From positions 1 to 41,975 of the forward strand of contig NW_026570562.1 in NCBI RefSeq assembly GCF_019649055.1: DNA of 41,975 nt, given 5' to 3'. Shown here piece by piece: positions 1-10,512 of this stretch. Origin of the DNA: Paramacrobiotus metropolitanus. Taxonomy: Eukaryota > Tardigrada > Eutardigrada > Parachela > Macrobiotidae. Positions within the stretch are counted from its first letter, which is position 1. The number at the start of each line of letters is the position of its first letter. The position numbers and the translations under genes are program-made. The notes under the pieces are model-generated. The model was not told where the DNA came from, made no database searches, and saw only the letters and a program-made list of their open reading frames with translations.

Positions 1-7
1 CAGGTAA

Positions 8-391
8 CTATCCAGCCTGCCCTTCGACAGCCAGCGCCGAGCGAACTCGATGTCCGTGCTTCGTATAGAGCATCGGATCAGTATCTCGTTCAACGCAACG
101 TCCCAGGCTGCGCATTTTATGGACGAGCACATTCCAAGCCCTATTCCGAGTATCCTTGGCCTCCTTGTCCCGCTTTGCACGGTTCCACAGGTCATGAACC
201 TCCCTGATGCTCTAGATAGCCTTCAGCCCCTGCTTAACCTGCCCCTATAGGTTGGACAGCTTGCAAGTGCCTTCCTGGACATGTCGCTTTTCGTACCCTT
301 TGATGTCTCCAATAAACACGTCCATTTCTTTCTGGCAGCGACGCTTGTGACCGGCAAAAATGTCCCCCCTGTCCCCCCGGACATTTCTGCC
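8..391 (-). pseudogene. decayed open frame, unknown protein
   Basis: One minus-strand frame stays coherent over about 125 codons but carries stops at 245-247 and 212-214 and ends at 8-10. The stretch after the second stop is charged (Lys/Arg/Asp rich) and protein-like. The family is not recognised and the frame may continue beyond the left edge. It could also be a chance frame, since the region is close to a satellite array. Confidence 0.25.
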
Positions 392-597
392 GTGTCCCCC
401 CTGCCACCATCGCCAAAACGGTAACCCTTTGGCCAGAATGGTGACACGGGGGACCTAGAACGAAAAGCTGATGATTTTCAAGTCAATCGGTGACCTTTGA
501 AAAACTGCCACCAGCGTTACCACAGCGTTACCAGTCAAAAACAAACTTCGAAAGTTGTATAACGTAAGGACTGATTGCTGCAATAAAATTTGTAGTG

Positions 598-1016
598 TGC
601 GGCATGGGAGACATTATTGCCGGAATGAATTTAGTGGTGTCCGGCATGGGGGACATTATTGCCGGAATGAATTTAGTGGTGTCCCGCATGGGGGACATAA
701 TAGCCGGAATGAATTTAGTGGTGTCCGGCATGGGGACATTATTGCCGGAATGAATTTAGTGGTGTCCCGCATGGGGGACATAATAGCCGGAATGAATTTA
801 GTGGTGTCCGGCATGGGGGACATTATTGCCGGAATGAATTTAGTGGTGTCCCGCATGGGGGACATAATAGCCGGAATGAATTTAGTGGTGTCCGGCATGG
901 GGGACATTATTGCCGGAATGAATTTAGTGGTGTCCCGCATGGGGGACATAATAGCCGGAATGAATTTAGTGGTGTCCGGCATGGGGGACATTATTGCCGG
1001 AATGAATTTAGTGGTG
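598..1016. repeat. 42-bp tandem repeat, ten copies, 84-bp higher-order unit
   Basis: Ten tandem copies of a unit containing GGAATGAATTTAGTGG start near 622, 664, 706, 747, 789, 831, 873, 915, 957 and 999. From the second copy on, two variants alternate (CATTATTGCC and CATAATAGCC, linked to TCCGGC or TCCCGC), so the true period is 84 bp. One unit near 731 lacks a G. Because 42 is a multiple of three, long frames stay open on both strands; these are by-products, not genes. Each A-type unit has short inverted arms (GCCGGA/TCCGGC). Confidence 0.95.
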
Positions 1017-2187
1017 TGGGAGGACACCACACCCACAAACCTGACTGGTACTGGCTGAACAATTGTTTTTTACAGGAGATGTTCAACATCAGACGTGGGG
1101 AAAACCTTTGTTTTCATAATTCCATTATACTGAACTGTGCCGGCGGCGGAGATATTTGTTGTTGCGATTGCGGCAGGGTTGTCTGCACCCATTGCCACTA
1201 CGTTATTCTATATTTAAACGAATCTCTTCCGTCACCAGAGTTATTCTTTTATCACTTCAAATAGAAAAACTTGCAAAAATGAATTTCTATTTGCAAAATA
1301 TCTTCCTCTTATGGGTTTAGAGCCTGTGATCTCGCAGTTTCACCCGGCTATGTTAACCACTACACTAATACGCTCATCTACGTAATTTATTTCCGTAACA
1401 CCGTAATTTTGCTTTTCATGATTCCCGTACGAAAGCTCCAGACATTGCCTTTGTTTGCAAAAGGTTTTTCCTCTCACGGATGTCCCATCTAATGATTGTC
1501 CTGCCATTTCCCAAGCAACTAAGTCATTATTTTAATGGTATTGGGTTTTCGTTGACTTGTCAAGCAATTGCAACTTTCGATCAACGCGATGTCACCAAAC
1601 GATTTGATTTTTTTATCCACCCTAATGTTAATCTTCCCTTTTATTCAACAAAACAGTGCAAGCCAACTGTTAATAAAATTCTTCCATAAAGTTCTAGTGT
1701 AATTCTACACACGGGAGTAATGAAATAATACTGCCCCAGGAAGTGCACTTCTCAACAAACTAAAGCATTAAAACCATACAAATATTCAACCAACTTCACG
1801 AACTAACGGAACGTAATTGTAGCAATTTACATATAGGAAATATCCAAGGGATCCTTTCCCGTCAATCAAATCCAAATCCATGTGGCCACGCATCCACGTT
1901 TTCACAATACGGTCCTCTTCCACATAGGATCTTGTTGTAACTCTTCCCGTTCCTGGCTATATAACAGCCGCATAAACTTCTCACAAGTGAGCTACTGGAC
2001 TTTTTCTGGACTCATCTGGCTCGTGTATTTCAAATGCCAATCCGGGAGGGGAGAATTCTACGGTTTTTGTGGTTTGGCAACTGCGTAAAGTTTCCTGCGC
2101 GCTGTTCAGCCAATCTCAGTCACAATTGCTCGGCCGCAAATCACTGACGCTCAGACTGCTGAGGTTTATCCTCCTTGGGTCTTCATC
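1017..2187. other. stretch without a supported gene
   Basis: AT-rich sequence with only short, composition-poor frames (for example 1480-1689 and 1882-2088 on the plus strand). A TATA-like CTATATAACAGC lies near 1958. Apart from the tRNA-like segment at about 1308-1375 nothing is supported. Confidence 0.5.
1308..1375 (-). tRNA. tRNA-like sequence, probably degenerate
   Basis: On the minus strand the segment contains an A-box-like TTAGTGTAGTGGTTAACA and, about 30 nt downstream, a B-box-like GGCTCTAAACC, which is the internal Pol III promoter spacing of a tRNA. A central TGAAAC could be an anticodon loop with GAA, but the acceptor and anticodon stems pair poorly. It is best read as a tRNA pseudogene or the head of a tRNA-derived SINE. 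Confidence 0.3.
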
Positions 2188-2485
2188 CCGGTAAACGAGG
2201 GCGTTTACCACCGGAAGAGGGCAATGTGAAGTATCACATAACTGGGTGGCTAATAGCATTATAATAGTATAAAGTACGAGCATGTGATTTGCAATGCGCG
2301 CAGGCGAGCGCGAATGTTATATTTTAGCCTCGAGCTTTTTACCGTGTGCTGACACGGATGTTTGTGCACTTTTTGCCTTAAGCACTTTTCAGCGCTATGT
2401 GCTGACACAGCACGCGCTATAAATAGCTCTTCAATTGAATGCGAAAAGCAGCATATCCAGAATTAAAGCCTAAACTCCCACACAA
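2188..2485 (+). promoter_or_regulatory. hr-like/promoter repeat, copy 1
   Basis: First of three copies of a roughly 270-bp repeat. In order it holds an inverted repeat with perfect 8-bp arms (GGTAAACG and CGTTTACC, 2188-2214), the shared block GTGAAGTATCACATA, a half site TGCTGACAC (2347-2355), the palindrome TGCTGACACAGCA (2400-2412), a TATA box CTATAAATAG (2417-2426), and a shared tail ATTGAATGCG to CCCACA. The palindrome is one base from the Maf/TRE-type bZIP element TGCTGACTCAGCA. The layout suggests a plus-strand promoter or a viral homologous region; that function is inferred. Confidence 0.65.
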
Positions 2486-2732
2486 CCACAATCTTCCCTA
2501 GTTCTGGTGAAGATGGAATGGTCTCCCAGAAATAACAGGTGCGGCAGCAGCGCTCCTGATCCTGAATTTCCGTTGATTGGAAGATCTGGTTCGGTATCAC
2601 TAATGGTAATGCGGTTATCCATTCGTCACCGGTACTCAATTCCTGTTGGTTATGCTCATCATGGCCTTCGTCGTTCAACAAGTTGTGATAATGTAGCCCA
2701 AAGCAACGGTTGTCTTTTCGGAAATATGCCAC
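2463..2732 (-). pseudogene. unassigned minus-strand ORF ending in repeat copy 1
   Basis: An 89-residue open frame whose last residues and stop fall in the shared tail of the repeat. The 158-residue ORF at copy 2 ends in the repeat in the same way, and the two last lines are similar (ending EFRL and EFRS). It is acidic and His/Gln rich in the first half. No domain is recognised. It may be the 3' end of a viral gene or only a frame imposed by the repeat. Confidence 0.25.
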
Positions 2733-2879
2733 CTACAGTAACCATGATAAAACCTGAAACTTCCAGGATGGATCACAATCGGTATTGTGACTAACCAGTT
2801 CATGATCTTCAGCTGCGTAATATTACCTATCTTAACACGGGTGCAGGCGCTGCGTTTGCTGTAAGGTCTTACTGCTGAT

Positions 2880-3185
2880 TTAGGTGATGTAAATGCTCAG
2901 TTGACGTTCCGCTACATAATCTCTACTCGTAGCCAATTTATAGGCTTCCATAAAGCGCATCGAACTGCGAGCGCACATCTGACGGGCAAAAATTTTATCT
3001 GCATCCTGTCTCGTGATTGTTTCCACAGTACAAAATATTGTGAATTGAGCAAAATTGCCTACGTCATAGTGTTTCGAAACAATCACAAGGTTGAAATCCA
3101 AATACTGCGCACAAAACAAGGATCTGCTGCTTATTTTCTGGCATAGATTGTATTTCATATCACACATACTGATACATCTCATCAC
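2880..3185 (-). CDS. unassigned 101-residue ORF
   Basis: Open frame of 101 residues with plausible protein composition, mixing hydrophobic and charged stretches and five cysteines in the first 50 residues. The opposite strand also has an 81-residue frame over the same bases, so coding is not certain. No family is recognised. It lies in the left patchwork of virus-like remnants. Confidence 0.25.
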   Translation of the reverse strand: MMRCISMCDMKYNLCQKISSRSLFCAQYLDFNLVIVSKHYDVGNFAQFTIFCTVETITRQDADKIFARQMCARSSMRFMEAYKLATSRDYVAERQLSIYIT

Positions 3186-3616
3186 AGATACTTTTTTTCA
3201 ATCGCACCGCGTAATTCGCTAACCGGAAATAAATACATACAATTGACAATGAATTATGCGTTCACCAAGGCAACAATACGTTCACCAAGGCAACAGATGC
3301 CTTCTGAGATGCCATGCATGATTTGCAAAATAAAAACCGAGCTTTTCGGACGAAGACACAACTCAGGCTGAAACCGCGCCCTACTAGCCAAACTCACCAA
3401 GGAGCTTCTGTGAGAAAAAATGAAAAGCCGCGCTTCTGTAAGATTGCCGAAATAACCGTGGCCAATATAGTAGCCAATAACCGCTTTGAACCGGTCTGTG
3501 CGGCTACAACGGGTGCACAGAAACAGCGCTGTTTCCTTATGATTTTCTTCTAAATGGCTGATTAATGCAGTAGGTTTGAACTTCTTATCTGGTGGCTGTA
3601 TGCACGCATCACATCA
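3186..3616. other. stretch without a supported gene
   Basis: Contains a short direct duplication (GCGTTCACCAAGGCAACA-like, near 3258 and 3280) and a 79-residue plus-strand frame at 3314-3553 of low plausibility. Nothing else is seen. Confidence 0.4.
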
Positions 3617-3997
3617 CTAATCGGTTTTGCCAGGAACGTCAATGAGAACCCGATTGGTCTGGGTCACTGTACTGCGCACGCCGGGATCATGCACCCCCGG
3701 CGTGCTATCGATCCATGTACCACACACCGAACGCATATCGTCTATAGAGAGAAACCCTACAATCGCAAAGCTTTCCTTCCAAGCCGGCCCTGAATGGTCT
3801 CCCGTTTGAGACTGGAAACAGTAGTGTTTAACCATGGTGAAATTCGTCACGTTTTTGGTGCAGTTGAGGTTGAACCGGATGATGGAAAGCACAAATCTCT
3901 CTGTGGACACAGCATCGTTTGCCAAGAGCACAATACTTTTTAACATCGTAGAACACGCAATTATGGCTTTCCTGAATTCTGCCATCGCAAAAGTCAT
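3617..3997 (-). CDS. unassigned 126-residue ORF
   Basis: Open frame of 126 residues with several Asn-X-Ser/Thr sites in its middle (FNLNCTKNVTNFT), cysteines at intervals and a polar C-terminus. The composition is that of a secreted or ectodomain fragment, but no signal peptide or membrane anchor is present. A second minus-strand frame (3828-4097) overlaps its 5' part. TATA-like TATAAATGG and TATAAAG lie just upstream near 4107 and 4126. No family is recognised. Confidence 0.3.
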   Translation of the reverse strand: MTFAMAEFRKAIIACSTMLKSIVLLANDAVSTERFVLSIIRFNLNCTKNVTNFTMVKHYCFQSQTGDHSGPAWKESFAIVGFLSIDDMRSVCGTWIDSTPGVHDPGVRSTVTQTNRVLIDVPGKTD

Positions 3998-4274
3998 AGA
4001 AGGCGAAGTCTAAATGTCTAGGTTTTATACTTTTAAAATCAATGTTACGCAGAGGCCAATCATGGAATTTACAACCATGATCACCGCAATCACACATTTT
4101 CGGTTAGGGAAGGTATAAATGGCCTCTATAAAGTGGCAAATTCCACCGTATTCTGTGTGTGTAGTCCATCCGGAGGGCGGCGCCTTAGATGCAGCGAAAC
4201 TTGGAACAGCAAGGGATAAACTCTAAAAATATTGGGCTCAGATGTATTGGCAGCTGGTGGCTTGCAGCAGCTTT

Positions 4275-4450
4275 TTATAAATTGTTATAAAAATACTCGA
4301 CGGCACTAAAATAATGCAAATGGATGTGGCGGATTACGGCATTAAGTTCCGCGACAAATTAAACTATAACTCACAGTCCCTTGGTTCATGGACACGCGCT
4401 TTCAGTGCAGCAGAACAGAAAGGCAAATTCCCACATAGCGTAAACAAGCC
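4275..4450 (+). pseudogene. fragment of a Polinton protein-primed DNA polymerase B
   Basis: The plus-strand translation here is clearly homologous to part of the exonuclease region of the polymerase at 30.7-34.5 kb. Shared strings include YGIKFRD against FGIKFRD, LNYNSQSL against LNYNPQSL, and EQKGKFPH in both. Homology begins just upstream of the ATG at 4314, where KILDGTKIM matches KLIMNGSKIM, and stops abruptly after KPE near 4450; the remaining frame to 4598 is unrelated. This is a relic of a second Polinton copy or of a recombination event. Confidence 0.8.
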
Positions 4451-6029
4451 GGAAGGCAGATACGAAAGACCCTGTACACTGGCCTGCGTCAAGTGGCACT
4501 GTCAAATTTCTCCCCTTTTCAAAGGCAGTGGCGGATTTCGGTCGAATAACTCTGCACTAAAGTCACTAAAGTTCGTACGTTGCTGTAAGGCTGTGTAGGC
4601 GTCGGTCTGCAAATTAAAATATCAAACTTTTCTTATGCTAGAAATGATAAGTCGACTACACGGGCACTCTGGTCTAGAATCTTTGAAGCAGCAGATTGGA
4701 ATAAAATCTCGCCGGCTATACTTTGAAAAATCTTTTTTTGTGGAACTGACATGTTGGCTGCCTTAGATATTCAATAAATGCTGCTGTTTGGCATACCACA
4801 TTTCCAACGCCGTACGAAATATGAGCCGTTGGCCAAGGAGGTGGTTTCTGATACCGCTCCACCAATGGCAAGGCCGCAGTTCTACCAGGCATTTCTGGAT
4901 TGGTCTAACGTTGCTAATCCATGTTCAGACGGGAAATTGTTGTATCACGCCGTATCAGTCGCCGTACCTGGGTGATTCCTGTTAGCATTTCCCAGATGTC
5001 TGATACGATCATCTATATAGTTGTCGTCTGTTTGTTTGTTCGATATTGTTCTTCTTGTTGCACTAAAGTAGTACGAGATTCATCTAGAAGTCTCTGATAA
5101 TCTCTGTTACGATCCTGAAGTATATCATCGGTGATAATTAAATGCACTGAGACAATGGAGATAGAAGTAATCAATGTATGCAGTAAATAGATGGACTTTC
5201 GAAGGTGCATACCAATGTTCTGACTGAGTTTTTCCCTGGGTCACTTCAGTCCTTGCTGTCGTGGATTATTGGCGCGCTCCATTCGTTTACCCCTTTATTG
5301 ACCGCTCCCTCGCGCCCTACACACATATTGTTCTACCCAATGACCAGGAACTGCAAAGATATCCTTAGGCAAGACGCGTAACGATTTTATGGAAACGCTT
5401 AATAACATCACCGTAAAAGGGCATACGGTGGGTTAATTAGTGAATCAGACCGTTAAAAGCTTTTTCGGAAGCTGTTCGAAGAATGAATTGCTTGGTAATA
5501 ATCGTATTAAGCAAAGTCGCATAAAGGTCTGGGCAATGGCTCACAACATCTGATCGCTGTAGTTCCGTAAATGATTTTGTAATCGATGATAGTTTTATAT
5601 AATCGTACGTTACGCATCGTCGAGGGACGTCTTCGCCCAACGTCTCGGCTGAACGAAAATTTGTTTTTTTAGAAAAATGTTGATGGGAACCAGTCCCACC
5701 ATATGTTGCTTCGCCTGTGGGATGGCGGAACATCTTGTGTGGTTTTTATTTAACACAAAAATATATCTATTCTTTGAGGACGCACAGGTAAGCGTTAGCA
5801 TGACAAACGACGAAATTCCATCGAGAAAATCCTTGCAATTATGCCATACGGTCGAGTCTGGTATGTCTGATTACAGCCGCGAGGCGCATGAAAACCATAA
5901 GTCGTATAAAAACCGCTTTTAGAAAATAAGTTAAATAACATTCCCGCCTTTATACTAGTTTTCGGCTTAGTAAAAACGAGGTTTAGCAGGTAAATACGCG
6001 CTATTTCTCATTTTACGACATCAACCAAC
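4451..6029. other. stretch without a supported gene
   Basis: Only short overlapping frames of 60-98 residues on both strands (for example 4778-4985, 5013-5210, 5437-5801, 5677-5922), none with a recognisable domain. The sequence looks like decayed or intergenic DNA. Confidence 0.4.
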
Positions 6030-6238
6030 GGAAATCAGACTAGAAGATAAATCCATTAAGGAATTGCCGGTTAACAAACAAGGTATGCTGTCGGTGCTCT
6101 AATGGAGTAAGCGTTAACTGAGCAGACAAACATGTTCGCACTATTGCAACTTCCCACTGTTGTTCCTGCTCTCTCTCTGTTCCTTGTTGTTTGTTAACCG
6201 GCAAATCCTTAATGGATTTATCTTGTAGTCTGATTTCC
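6030..6238. mobile_element. 209-bp foldback element / MITE
   Basis: The two ends are long inverted repeats: about 54 bp at 6030-6083 matches the reverse complement of 6181-6238 with few mismatches. The outermost bases are GGAAATCAGACTA and TAGTCTGATTTCC, and the arms include the block CCGGTTAACAAACAA. No open frame spans it. No convincing target-site duplication is visible, so the superfamily is not assigned. A second inverted pair (6150-6168 against 6247-6265) crosses the right end. Confidence 0.75.
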
Positions 6239-6524
6239 AATCTACACAGGAGCAACAGTGGGAAGGTTGGCGATCGAAAATTCTATTTATTAGAGAACAT
6301 AGTAAAGAAAATGAACGTAGAAACTGTGAAGATGAATGTAGAGACCGATCTCCATTGCTCTTACCGATTTCAAGAAAAACTTCGTACTAATAAAGAGACA
6401 GCACTCCGACGTCACCAAAATCTTGGTTATCTGTTTACAATCTGAAACCGTAAATAGGTAAGCACACAGACCTATGAAATTATGAAAGATTAACCCAGAG
6501 TTAGGGTTAGAAGTTACAGAGAGC

Positions 6525-6715
6525 GTGCGAGTTACGCTACTAGTTACGCTACTGACGCAAGAAAATCAGGTTTTGAGTTAAACCGCGAGTTACGCTACCA
6601 ACGACAATACATAGAATTATCAGGAGAGTTACGTTAGAGTTAAGTTTCTGGGGAAGCGAGTTACGTTTCAGAGTTACGCTATAACTTGATAACTCGAAAA
6701 TAACTCGCGTTTGGT
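6525..6715. repeat. cluster of GAGTTACGCT-like direct repeats
   Basis: At least six copies of (G/T)AGTTACG(C/T)T occur within 190 bp, near 6529, 6541, 6587, 6626, 6658 and 6671, at irregular spacing, with related AACTCG on the same strand near 6691-6707. Not a simple tandem array. It may be a cluster of binding sites or a degenerate minisatellite. No gene is seen. Confidence 0.5.
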
Positions 6716-7419
6716 TACATAGTGAAAAATAACTGCACTGTTCTTGACTGGACAAGGCAGAAATATCTGTCCAGTTTTTGCAGGAGAATAAAATTAGGTA
6801 ATTCAACTTTAATTTGGTCTGGGGAGTAGTAGAAAAAACTGAAGACATGGCAAAAAGGAAAACTTTATTCGGAACTAGTTTCACCCAGCAACGCTGAATA
6901 CGCGGCACAACCGAAAGAAAACCCAATCGTTCTGACCCATCAGCTTCCTCGCACGACGCTTGCTCAGCGAGGTATTTCGAATGCGGCGTGGCAGAGGGGG
7001 GTGGCTAACGCGAAATTCCGGTTGTACCACGCCCTCTCTCAGCTATGCGCACAGTGTATACTGGCTGCACCAGGATCGAACTTTGTTTAATTCGAGTCAA
7101 GCGGGGTCGCAGGAAAGGGTATTCGAAGATGATTGTGGGCAACTGTATGCCAAAGTCCCCGGGTACAATAGCACACATAAGATCTCACCGTCCGCAACGC
7201 TTCCACGAGCGATGGGGCCTTGGTGAGTGCATTATGGAGAAACCTGTCGATTGAAAAACGTAACGCAGCCAGGAATGTTTCTGCAAGGCTGTAAATCATG
7301 AAATGATTTCAAATGGTTATTTTCATCATGCCGATGACCACAAAAACTCAGATTTGCTAGATATGATACCGTACATGCAACGCGGTCTGCTGCACCCCTT
7401 GGCCCTTGCAGTAAGATAT
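6716..7419. other. stretch without a supported gene
   Basis: Short frames overlap on both strands (6960-7299) without a recognisable product. Nothing supported. Confidence 0.4.
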
Positions 7420-7692
7420 TCATTCATCTTTTGCCGAAACACTTTCTTCCTTCATATTCCAAACGCGATACCCGTCTCCTGCGAATTTTTGAACAGTAAA
7501 ATCGCTCACAGCTACGCGCTTTTTTATTTTCATTTTGATAATTATTCTTGCGCTTAATTCTTCGACCAAGAACGCATTGCCCTTTGCTATATCGATACCA
7601 GACATCCAACAGTTCGCCCGCTCTGCGCAATGTGACAACCCTTTTCGACCAGTGGGGAAGAGGATCTCTGGATACTTTTTGCTCCACCACAT
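7420..7692 (-). CDS. unassigned 90-residue ORF
   Basis: Open frame of 90 residues. The second half (basic KMKIKKR, then DFTVQKFAGDGYRVWNM and an acidic tail) looks more protein-like than the overlapping frames. No domain is recognised and there is no clear promoter or intron. Could be a remnant of a larger gene. Confidence 0.25.
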   Translation of the reverse strand: MWWSKKYPEILFPTGRKGLSHCAERANCWMSGIDIAKGNAFLVEELSARIIIKMKIKKRVAVSDFTVQKFAGDGYRVWNMKEESVSAKDE

Positions 7693-8993
7693 GGTCCATA
7701 AGACTCGGCAATCCTTTAGAGAGCAGGGCAGTGCATGAACTGGACGATAAGAAAAGCAGTTCGGTTACTTAACTATCGGACAGGACTATTGGATTACAGA
7801 TAGCGTTTCGCAAATGTTTCCGAACTTTCACTGCCAAAATTTAGACTTACAAATGAGCAAGCCGACTTGCTCTTAATTTAACCTTACCCAAACCGCTATA
7901 CTATCGCGCTCTCCGACCAAAACAGGGCGGATATCGAACAAACAATACGATTTCCACAAGCGGAAAACATCGCTTCAGACTTCGGTATTCACTAGTGCCG
8001 GTGGTTATAATATAAACTGTCGCTTTAAAGTCAGTCTACCCTGGCAGCGGTGACAGTAATAAGTTCTCCGACTGTCTAGCGATTGATTATGCAATTTGCG
8101 AACAATATTGGGTAAGAATTTCCGGGCAAAACTCCGTTCGTGTGATATTGCAATTCGATTACCTCACGCTGCGCTATTCCGACATGAACTGAGAAAACCG
8201 ATCAAATTTCATCCAAGACCGTCCCTGATGTTATTAAACGTGCAAATCGAAGCGTAAACAATGAATTTACGTTTTCCGAATTCTAAAGCCAACATCAGCG
8301 GCGGGTTACTTCTTTTCCTTTCCGTACTTCTATTAGTGGAAGTGCTATCCTGCACGAGGCAAATGGGCATTATGTGACTGGGGAGTGGGGAATCGACCAC
8401 GTTGCTCCATACACAGTGCAAGGCAGCATAGTACTTTATGTACCCACAGTCGCTACGGAATGGCGACTAACAACTAACGCAGAATTGTTTCAGATGGAAC
8501 ATACAATAGTAAAACTCAAATTTTACTAAAAATCAAGTTAATCTTATCAGTCATGCTTATCAGGTGTATGTAATTTAATTGTTGTTTTGCAAAGAAGCGA
8601 AATGCAGAAGACGCGCGGTGCACAGCGATGGCTGCAGAACGGCTGCGCGATGAGGCTAACGGCATTTTCCTTATCGATTTAAGTGACTAATGCAACCGAA
8701 TTGCTTCTGGGTCTCTTGTTGCAGTTTTGCTAGCTTTAAGTTTATTACTGAAAGCGTGCATTATTAAAAGCGTGCTGCAGAAGGTCTCACTGCAGTGGCT
8801 ACACCAGGACCAATAAATAGACGACATTTATGGGACGAATTGGCAGCGGTTGATAACGATTGCCTAATTAATTCTTGCGTCAAAAACTGCGATGGAGTAA
8901 ATATTTTATCGAAAGTTCGATAAATAACAACAGAAGTGAGCGATAATTCATATATATTTGATGTCACACTCATGCTCATTTTGATTTAGAATT
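7693..8993. other. stretch without a supported gene
   Basis: Two short minus-strand frames (8209-8421 and 8764-8979) of low plausibility; otherwise no signal on either strand. Confidence 0.4.
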
Positions 8994-9458
8994 ATGGGCG
9001 GTTTACCAGACTATGAGGAAATCGAATCAGCTGAATACATCTTTGAGGGGGATAAGTTAGCCGAACACATTTACGACATGTTTCAGCAGAAATTTATCGC
9101 GGCAAAAAGGCGTGGAAAAAGCTCGATCATTTTCAAAGTAAAAATCGACGACAGTATTTAGAAGTTTTTCAATGAATAAATAAATTCTGGGTTGAAGGTC
9201 ACCGGAAACAACCACCTCATAATTTTGCCAAGAGAAGCCCTTCAAGAAGCTAAAGATTTCACCTCCTCTCATCAAACAATGCAGAAAGTGTCCAATGAAT
9301 TTTTTCTACTGTATAGTGACGGAGAAAACCATGAAATTGATACCGGTGGTTGGGAATCAGAAATTCAAGAGCAGGCAAAAATCATGGAATCGATTATCCA
9401 GGAGATGACCTTGCTCGACCTCCCAGGTCTACCCGAAGTGGTTGTTGAAGTTACCTGA
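8994..9458 (+). pseudogene. acidic protein remnant, two in-frame segments
   Basis: An ATG at 8994 opens a 55-residue frame (start MGGLPDYEEIESAEYIFEG) ending at TAG 9159-9161. After a second stop (TAA 9177-9179) the same frame is open again to 9458. The second half is acidic, Gln/Glu rich and probably helical, ending in a hydrophobic stretch. Same frame, same strand and protein-like composition suggest one gene broken by two nonsense codons. The AATAAATAAAT between the halves could instead be a genuine 3' end of a small gene. No family is recognised. Confidence 0.35.
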
Positions 9459-9634
9459 GTTATGGCCAATCCGAAAGCGAATGAACTGAGCAAATAGCCA
9501 AATTTTACCGGCGACGCGATATCAATAGTAATTGTTGATAGTTATATCAGCGATGGTGTTCCATTGATGACCTTTATAGCTTTTGGCTCTTTGTCTAGCT
9601 TCCCGGCTTCGAGATCCCAGGTGGGTTACCTAAT

Positions 9635-9814
9635 ATGGATGGCAATTATATACGAGGTGTGAAGGCCAGCATAAACAAGCCATACATCTACTTTGGAAGT
9701 TCGGGAAGCGGCTTTGCCATGTATTACGAAGACGGCCAGCTCAAATTATTGGTCAATAGGCTGTTCACTCATGAGAGCAGAGGAAGGGTTTGGATGTTTG
9801 TGGAGCGCGAATAA
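9635..9814 (+). pseudogene. short protein remnant
   Basis: A 59-residue frame from ATG 9635 (open upstream to about 9602) with good protein character, for example PYIYFGSSGSGFAMYY followed by a basic tail. The preceding reading LPGFEIPGG is preceded directly by TAG, so the 5' part is lost or in another exon. It lies 170 bp downstream of the acidic remnant on the same strand and may belong to the same decayed gene. Family unknown. Confidence 0.3.
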
Positions 9815-10188
9815 AGCCCCTAAGCGGACGCGCTGAATTGGAGTAGGGTAATGAACTTTTTTTACACATCAAATTGGGATTAAAATTTTGCATTAGTGCT
9901 GCAGAGATCTACAATCAGCTTAAGAACTTTTCCCAGAAAAATATCGCGGCCTTGAAGTATGCAAGGATATTTGCAACTATTTCCACAAAGTCGCCTTTCC
10001 TTTGCCTTCGGTACTGCGCTGGAAGGAGGTAGTCCATACCATTCCTCGGTAGTAGACTGCCGAGGTGGGGCTGCGTGTACGGTGTTCGTGCAATTACCGG
10101 AAAGGTCACGGTGTACCTTGGTTCATAATAGTCCGTTGCTGGGGCCGGTGTGTCCGGTCATAGTATTATGGGCGGTTGAGTGTGTTGT

Positions 10189-10512
10189 TCATGGAATCCA
10201 ATTCGGGGCCTGTAGTGACTCAGTGGTGGTTCCAGGTTCACGTTGTCTGAGCCGGCTTTCCTGGGCGTCTTTCTGTTGCTTCTGCCTGAACCGTTCTCTT
10301 CTGGATGCCCTTTCCGAATCGTCGTCGTCGGGCGTTTGTCGGACGTTTCTTGTAGGGAGTGACCTTTCGTTACGGATTATTTGTAGGTTGTCTTTCATCA
10401 ACTCCGACGCCATCCACACGAAGGATACTAACACGTCCTGGAATCCGTGTACAATGTTGTACACTTCTTCATGGAATGAGCAGTTTGTTTTCGCTTGGTC
10501 TACGTAAATCAC
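10189..10512 (-). CDS. charged 107-residue ORF
   Basis: Frame of 107 residues. The first half is mixed and hydrophobic. It is followed by an acidic DDDDSE and a strongly basic Arg/Gln-rich region (RRERFRQKQQKDAQESRLRQ). This layout suits a nucleic-acid-binding or structural protein. The codon pattern looks better than the 182-residue plus-strand frame over the same bases. No family is recognised; downstream minus-strand frames (to about 9915) are broken by stops. Confidence 0.35.
   Translation of the reverse strand: MIYVDQAKTNCSFHEEVYNIVHGFQDVLVSFVWMASELMKDNLQIIRNERSLPTRNVRQTPDDDDSERASRRERFRQKQQKDAQESRLRQREPGTTTESLQAPNWIP

Noticed and set aside
598-1016. CRISPR array
   Set aside because: The copies are contiguous with no unique spacers, and the genomic context is eukaryotic.
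555-1058. Long ORFs on both strands (167 and 126 residues) with a repeated 14-residue peptide
   Set aside because: Fully explained by the 42-bp tandem repeat, whose period is a multiple of three; no independent sign of coding.
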